A stretch of DNA of 49,698 nucleotides from Bradyrhizobiaceae bacterium (lineage in GTDB: Bacteria > Pseudomonadota > Alphaproteobacteria > Rhizobiales > Xanthobacteraceae), in contig RXJJ01000013.1 of the NCBI GenBank assembly GCA_003963145.1, positions 89,108 through 138,805 of the forward strand. Reading direction: 5' to 3'. This document shows positions 45,686-49,698 of the stretch, piece after piece. Under the pieces are notes generated by a model that saw nothing but the letters and a program-made list of their open reading frames with translations, was not told the origin of the DNA and did not search any database. A program made the translations under genes and the position numbers. The first letter of the stretch is position 1. Every line of letters starts with the position of its first letter.

Positions 45686-45988
45686 ATGCCGTCCGGTCAG
45701 CACGCTTTGTCGGAGCTGCGCGCGACCATCGACCGGATCGACCGCGAGATCGTGACCCTGCTTGCGGAGCGCGTGCGGTGTCTCGACAAGGTGGTCGATG
45801 TAAAGACCCGGGAAAATCTGCCCGCCGCCATTCCGGAGCGGGTCGAGGAGGTCGTGGCCCATGTCCGCGCGCAGGCGCATGCCGCCGGCATGCCGCCGGA
45901 GCTTGCCGAACTGCTCTGGCGCAGGCTGATCGACTGGTCGATTGCCTATGAAGAGCGGCATCTGGGCGGACCGGCGCCGAAGACGTAA
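45686..45988 (+). CDS. AroQ-type chorismate mutase
   Basis: A 100-residue all-helical protein that converts chorismate to prephenate, on the route to Phe and Tyr. The first helix (LRATIDRIDREIVTLLAERV) has the conserved Arg and Asp, and KTRENLPAAIPERVEEVV carries the Lys/Arg and Glu of the active site. WRRLIDWSIAYEE forms the third helix. It has no signal peptide, so it is the cytosolic AroQ form. The ATG is one base after the gatA stop. Close relatives include PchB-like isochorismate-pyruvate lyases, which are hard to separate by eye. Confidence 0.9.
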   Translation: MPSGQHALSELRATIDRIDREIVTLLAERVRCLDKVVDVKTRENLPAAIPERVEEVVAHVRAQAHAAGMPPELAELLWRRLIDWSIAYEERHLGGPAPKT

Positions 45989-46103
45989 GGCTCACGGGAG
46001 CCACGGTGCTTCTCATGCATGGAATTAATGCTCGCCAGCGGGCGATGATATGCTGTTCGTTAACCGGCGGTGGCGATGGTGGCTGGGACGGTGGTGGGAT
46101 GTA

Positions 46104-47492
46104 ATGCGTTTCTGGCGACCCTTCCTTGGCATAGTGTTCGTATGCGTGCTTCTGCTTGGCTGTGCCACGATTCAGAATGCGCCGGTCAATGTTGCTGGAA
46201 CGCCGGCAAATCTCTCCGATACGCTCAGTCTCAATTTCGAGGAGAGCGCGGTCGCTGATTCGACGGTCATTGGCCTGTCATTCTCCGGCGGCGGCACACG
46301 CGCCGCGGCCTATTCCTTCGGCGTATTGTCCGAGCTGGAACGGATTCCGGTTCGTGGCGCCGGCGGGCCCATGATCGACCATCTTGAATTCATCTCGAGC
46401 GTCTCCGGCGGATCGGTTACAGCAGCCTATTTCGGCCTGAAGAAACGCGCCGGCCTTGCCGACTTCCGCGAAAAGTTTCTCCTGCGTAACGCCGAAGAGG
46501 ATTTGCAGACCAATCTGAACCTGGCGACGCTATCGCGCGCCTTCGCGGGCGGCGTCAATGACTCGACCGGGTTTCCGCGCTGGCTCGACGCCAACCTGTT
46601 CGATGGTGCGACGTTCGCGCAGTTCCGGACCGAAAAGCCGCGCGTCTGGATCAATGCATCCGACATCTATAACAGGACGCCATTCGTGTTTGGCGCGGTG
46701 ACCTTCGACGCCATTTGCAGCGATTTGGCAAAATACCCTCTCTCCGAAGCAGTCGCGGCTTCAGCGGCCGTACCGGTGGCATTCGCGCCGGTAGTGATTC
46801 AATCCTTCCCGACCAAATGCGACAGGCCGCTGCCATCCTGGGTTGAGCGGGTGCGCAATAACAAAAACGCTCCGCCGCTGCTTGCAGGTTTCGCCAACGC
46901 GATCAACAATTATCACGACGGGGCGGTCCCCTTCATCAAGCTGCTTGATGGCGGTCTGGTGGATAATTTTGGATTGTCCGGATTTACGATTGCGCGTCTG
47001 TCGTCGGAGACGCCTTACGGGCCGCTCAATCCAAAGCAGGCAGTGAAGCTTCGCCGTGCACTGTTCCTGGTGGTCGATGCGTCGGCACGCGGACCATCTC
47101 CCGAATGGATTCAGACGGTTGAGGGCCCGAGAGGTGCGGACCTGGTCAGGGCTTCGACAGATACGGTCCTTGGCGCGAGCGTGGCCGGTAGTTTTACCGC
47201 GTTCAACAGTACCGTTAATGACTGGCAGGCGGCATTGGTCAGGTGGCGGTGCGGGTTGTCCTCAGCGGAGCGGATCAAATATGGCGCCGGTCCGGGCTGG
47301 AATTGCCGTGACATTAAATTCTTTGTAGGACGGCTTGGCTTCGACCAGCTCGATCCGGCGCGCTCTGCAACCCTGGAAACCGTGCCGACGCGTTTCCGGT
47401 TGTCACCCGAACAGGTCGACAATGTGATCGAGGCCGGCCGGGACACGCTGCGCAACAGTACGGTATTCAAGTCATTCGCTGCGAGCTTGTGA
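46104..47492 (+). CDS. patatin-like phospholipase lipoprotein
   Basis: A 462-residue lipoprotein with a patatin-like acyl-hydrolase domain. The signal peptide ends in the lipobox LLLGC (C20). The oxyanion loop is GGGTR (62-66), and the nucleophile S101 lies in SSVSGGS, where the first Gly of GxSxG is replaced by Ser. The catalytic dyad partner D282 is in LDGGLVDNFG. It should hydrolyse lipid acyl esters at the envelope; the specificity is unknown. An upstream ATG at 46050 would add a Trp/Arg-rich leader; I prefer ATG 46104 because it gives a clean lipoprotein signal. It lies between aroQ and gatB. Confidence 0.88.
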   Translation: MRFWRPFLGIVFVCVLLLGCATIQNAPVNVAGTPANLSDTLSLNFEESAVADSTVIGLSFSGGGTRAAAYSFGVLSELERIPVRGAGGPMIDHLEFISSVSGGSVTAAYFGLKKRAGLADFREKFLLRNAEEDLQTNLNLATLSRAFAGGVNDSTGFPRWLDANLFDGATFAQFRTEKPRVWINASDIYNRTPFVFGAVTFDAICSDLAKYPLSEAVAASAAVPVAFAPVVIQSFPTKCDRPLPSWVERVRNNKNAPPLLAGFANAINNYHDGAVPFIKLLDGGLVDNFGLSGFTIARLSSETPYGPLNPKQAVKLRRALFLVVDASARGPSPEWIQTVEGPRGADLVRASTDTVLGASVAGSFTAFNSTVNDWQAALVRWRCGLSSAERIKYGAGPGWNCRDIKFFVGRLGFDQLDPARSATLETVPTRFRLSPEQVDNVIEAGRDTLRNSTVFKSFAASL

Positions 47493-47546
47493 CCTGAGGT
47501 TTGAGAGGGGTTTTCTCGTCCCACAGACCGGAGTAAAAGCCGCTCC

Positions 47547-49031
47547 ATGAACGCACCTCTCGATCCCAAAAAGCTCATCAAAGGCGCCACTGGCGACTGG
47601 GAAGTCGTCATCGGGCTGGAAATCCACGCCCAGGTGACGTCGAACTCGAAACTGTTTTCGGGCGCCTCGACGGAATTCGGCGGCGAGCCCAACGAGCACG
47701 TCTCGCTCGTGGACGCGGCTATGCCGGGCATGCTGCCGGTCATCAACGAGGAATGCGTCGCACAGGCGATCCGGACGGGCCTTGGCCTGAAGGCGCAGAT
47801 CAACCTGAGGTCGACTTTCGACCGGAAGAACTATTTCTACCCGGACCTGCCGCAGGGCTACCAGATCAGCCAGTACAAATCGCCGATCGTGGGCGAGGGC
47901 GCCGTGATCGTTGACATGCGCGAGGGCGAAAGCATCACGGTGGGGATCGAGCGGCTGCATCTGGAACAGGATGCGGGCAAATCGCTGCACGACCAGCATC
48001 CGACCATGTCGTTCGTGGACCTCAACCGCTCGGGCGTGGCGCTGATGGAGATCGTCTCCAAGCCGGACATGCGCTCTTCGGAAGAGGCGAGGGCCTATGT
48101 GACCAAGCTGCGGACCATCCTGCGCTACCTCGGCACCTGCGACGGCGACATGGAGAAGGGCAATCTGCGCGCCGACGTCAATGTCTCGGTCCGCAAGCCC
48201 GGTGCGCCGTTCGGGACCCGCTGCGAGATCAAGAATGTCAACTCGATCCGCTTCATCGGCCAGGCCATCGAGTATGAAGCACGCCGCCAGATCGGAATTC
48301 TGGAGGACGGCGGCACGATCGATCAGGAAACCCGGCTTTACGACCCCGGCAAGGGCGAAACCCGCTCGATGCGCTCCAAGGAAGAGGCGCACGACTATCG
48401 TTACTTCCCGGACCCCGACCTTCTGCCGCTGGAATTCACCGCAGGCTATGTCGAGGAACTAAAATCGAAGCTGCCCGAACTGCCGGACGAGAAACGCGCC
48501 CGGTTCATGGCCGATTTCGGCCTGACGCCCTATGACGCCAGCGTTCTCGTCGCCGAACGCGAGAGCGCCGACTTCTATGAGGCCGTGCTCGCCAAGCTGG
48601 CGAACAAGGCGCGCGACGGCAAACTGGCGGCCAACTGGGTGATCAACGAGCTGTTCGGCCGGCTGAACAAGGAGGGGCAGGATATTGCATCCTCGCCGGT
48701 GTCGGCGGCGCAGATTGCCGGGATCGTCGATCTGATCGGAGAAGAAACCATCTCCGGCAAGATCGCCAAGGACCTTTTCGAGATCGTCTGGACCAAGGGC
48801 GGCGATCCGAAGGTGCTGGTCGACGAACTCGGCATGAAACAGGTCACGGACCTCGGGGCGATCGAGAAGGTCGTCGATGACATTATCGCCGCCAACCCCG
48901 ATAAGGTCGCTCAGGCCAAGGCGAAGCCGACCATGATCGGCTGGTTTGTCGGTCAGGTGATGAAAGCTTCCGGCGGCAAGACCAATCCGCAGGCCGTCAA
49001 CGACATCCTGAAGACCAAACTCGGTATCTGA
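47547..49031 (+). CDS. gatB: Asp-tRNA(Asn)/Glu-tRNA(Gln) amidotransferase subunit B
   Basis: A 494-residue kinase-like subunit that activates the tRNA-bound Glu or Asp with ATP and transfers ammonia supplied by GatA. It begins with [20 protein letters not shown] and contains [20 protein letters not shown], a metal-site region (HLEQDAGKS), [11 protein letters not shown] and the C-terminal YqeY-like tail domain that binds the tRNA elbow. It is full length. Only 54 bp separate it from the patatin-like gene on the same strand. It lies about 1.9 kb after gatA. Confidence 0.97.
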   Translation: MNAPLDPKKLIKGATGDWEVVIGLEIHAQVTSNSKLFSGASTEFGGEPNEHVSLVDAAMPGMLPVINEECVAQAIRTGLGLKAQINLRSTFDRKNYFYPDLPQGYQISQYKSPIVGEGAVIVDMREGESITVGIERLHLEQDAGKSLHDQHPTMSFVDLNRSGVALMEIVSKPDMRSSEEARAYVTKLRTILRYLGTCDGDMEKGNLRADVNVSVRKPGAPFGTRCEIKNVNSIRFIGQAIEYEARRQIGILEDGGTIDQETRLYDPGKGETRSMRSKEEAHDYRYFPDPDLLPLEFTAGYVEELKSKLPELPDEKRARFMADFGLTPYDASVLVAERESADFYEAVLAKLANKARDGKLAANWVINELFGRLNKEGQDIASSPVSAAQIAGIVDLIGEETISGKIAKDLFEIVWTKGGDPKVLVDELGMKQVTDLGAIEKVVDDIIAANPDKVAQAKAKPTMIGWFVGQVMKASGGKTNPQAVNDILKTKLGI

Positions 49032-49646
49032 CGCTTCTCATCGTCTTTTCGTGCACCGGATTCTGCGTTTCGGAGGTCCGCGCATGCCTGTTTCGACTCG
49101 TCCGAGGCGATTGCGGGGTTTGTGCCGGACGGTCTTTCGCGATGCGCGACGGGTGTTGTGACGACGTCGCGAGAGCCGGCACAGCGAGAATCGCCTGCCG
49201 AATCGGTTTTCTCAAAACAACCAAAAAGTTTGCCGGCGCGAGCACCGATCCCTGCAAAACGGGAAATCACTGAAAATAATTTCATTGCCAAAAATCGCGA
49301 CTCAGAGTCCGCGAAAAGCTGTTTTCGCTTGCCGCTTTCACCTGTGCAGCCTTTCGAGGCCAGTGCATCGCTTCATGCAGCAATGCAAGATGTATGCGTA
49401 TAGCAATGGCTTCTTGAAAAATTGATGCAGGCCGCAGACGAATTTCGCGCCGTCCTCTCACATCTTTCGAAGCGCGATGCGATGTCGTTGCGGCGCGCGC
49501 GCAAAGTGCGATGCCCTTCACACGTCAACACTTCCTTAAGCGGGACACTGTTTTTTTCAACGTGTTGGTGTAATCCAAATGCAGTGCATTTCGATTCCCG
49601 AGTGCACGAAGCGATTAAGCCATCTCACTAACTTTAGGAGGGCAAC
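49032..49646. other. 615-bp stretch without a supported gene
   Basis: No reading frame here has a recognisable domain, good initiation signal or neighbour-like composition. The downstream half is AT-richer and probably holds the promoter of the histone-like gene. It contains a perfect 7-1-7 inverted repeat, AAATGCA-G-TGCATTT (49577-49591), 56 bp before the next start. A poly-T tract at 49551-49557 precedes it. Confidence 0.6.
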
Positions 49647-49698
49647 ATGGCCAAGAAAGCGAAGAAGGCGAAGAAGGCGAAGTCGGCAGTGAAGAAGA
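49647..49698 (+). CDS. Lys/Ala-rich histone-like protein (5' end only)
   Basis: The first 17 codons of a gene cut off by the window edge. They read MAKKAKKAKKAKSAVKK, a repeated Lys-Lys-Ala pattern like the histone H1-like, DNA-binding proteins of rhizobia and Nitrobacter. A near-perfect ribosome site, AGGAGGG (49636-49642), is 4 bases before the ATG. The full length and the rest of the sequence cannot be judged. Nucleoid binding is inferred from composition only. Confidence 0.7.
   Translation, partial: MAKKAKKAKKAKSAVKK

Noticed and set aside
44185-45687. 500-residue minus-strand reading frame opposite gatA
   Set aside because: It mirrors gatA over its full length with skewed composition and no recognisable motif.
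49122-49403. 93-residue plus-strand frame downstream of gatB
   Set aside because: Composition is disordered, Ser/Pro/Arg-rich; no ribosome site and no motif. More likely intergenic sequence.
1-49698. Search for tRNA, rRNA, CRISPR arrays, insertion sequences, phage genes and toxin-antitoxin pairs
   Set aside because: No cloverleaf-like sequences, spaced repeats, transposases, integrases or terminal inverted repeats were seen by reading; small RNAs cannot be excluded without computation.

Overview
The window is an ordinary stretch of alphaproteobacterial chromosome. The best match is the Nitrobacteraceae (the Bradyrhizobium / Nitrobacter / Afipia / Rhodopseudomonas group). Supporting signs are the high GC content and the gene neighbourhoods: topA-rnr-DUF983-Nudix, pyrB-pyrC'-plsY-dprA, clpS-clpA, divK-pleD-rpmG, and gatC-small protein-gatA with a distant gatB. 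Family-typical proteins also fit: MipZ, EipB (DUF1849), DUF1489, DUF3572, a short phasin and a Lys/Ala-rich histone-like protein. I saw no tRNA, rRNA, CRISPR array, insertion sequence, prophage or obvious genomic island. Genus-level placement is a guess.

Layout. 98-3446: a membrane protein of unknown function, DUF1489, panC (minus strand) and mipZ. 3698-6493: an exported alpha/beta hydrolase, then a small protein, a von Willebrand A (VWA) protein and a membrane-anchored J-domain protein. 6707-11034: a D,D-carboxypeptidase with a SPOR domain, a phasin with a recognisable promoter, and a TadG-like VWA protein carrying an unusual cysteine repeat. 11458-17077: clpS-clpA, a small membrane protein, a lytic transglycosylase and azlCD. 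17081-21309: a minus-strand run of ridA, glycerophosphodiesterase, FemAB-like, FUSC and HIT genes. 21501-26078: eipB, dinB, DUF3572, divK-pleD and rpmG. 26253-33670: a TonB/TolA-like protein, Nudix, DUF983, rnr and topA, all minus strand. 33918-38336: a small helical protein and the minus-strand unit pyrB-pyrC'-plsY-dprA. 38439-43613: a D-Ala-D-Ala dipeptidase, aidB, a CPBP protease-like protein, ruvX, a small membrane protein and a nitronate monooxygenase. 43719-49031: gatC, a CxxC microprotein, gatA, aroQ, a patatin-like lipoprotein and gatB. 49032-49646 has no convincing gene; the 5' end of a histone-like gene closes the window.

Several genes belong to common processes. MipZ, DivK and PleD control division-site placement and the cell cycle in alphaproteobacteria. 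The D,D-carboxypeptidase, lytic transglycosylase, dipeptidase, EipB and TolA-like protein act on the envelope. GatCAB makes Gln-tRNA and/or Asn-tRNA by transamidation. ClpS and ClpA form the N-degron branch of ClpAP proteolysis. PyrB and the PyrC-like protein start pyrimidine synthesis, but the PyrC-like protein has lost its metal-binding HxH and is probably structural.

I found no clear new multi-gene system. The best leads are a four-copy 17-residue cysteine repeat inside the TadG-like VWA protein, the small protein / VWA / J-domain cluster, the CxxC microprotein wedged between gatC and gatA, and the paired TGCA-type operator over the phasin promoter.
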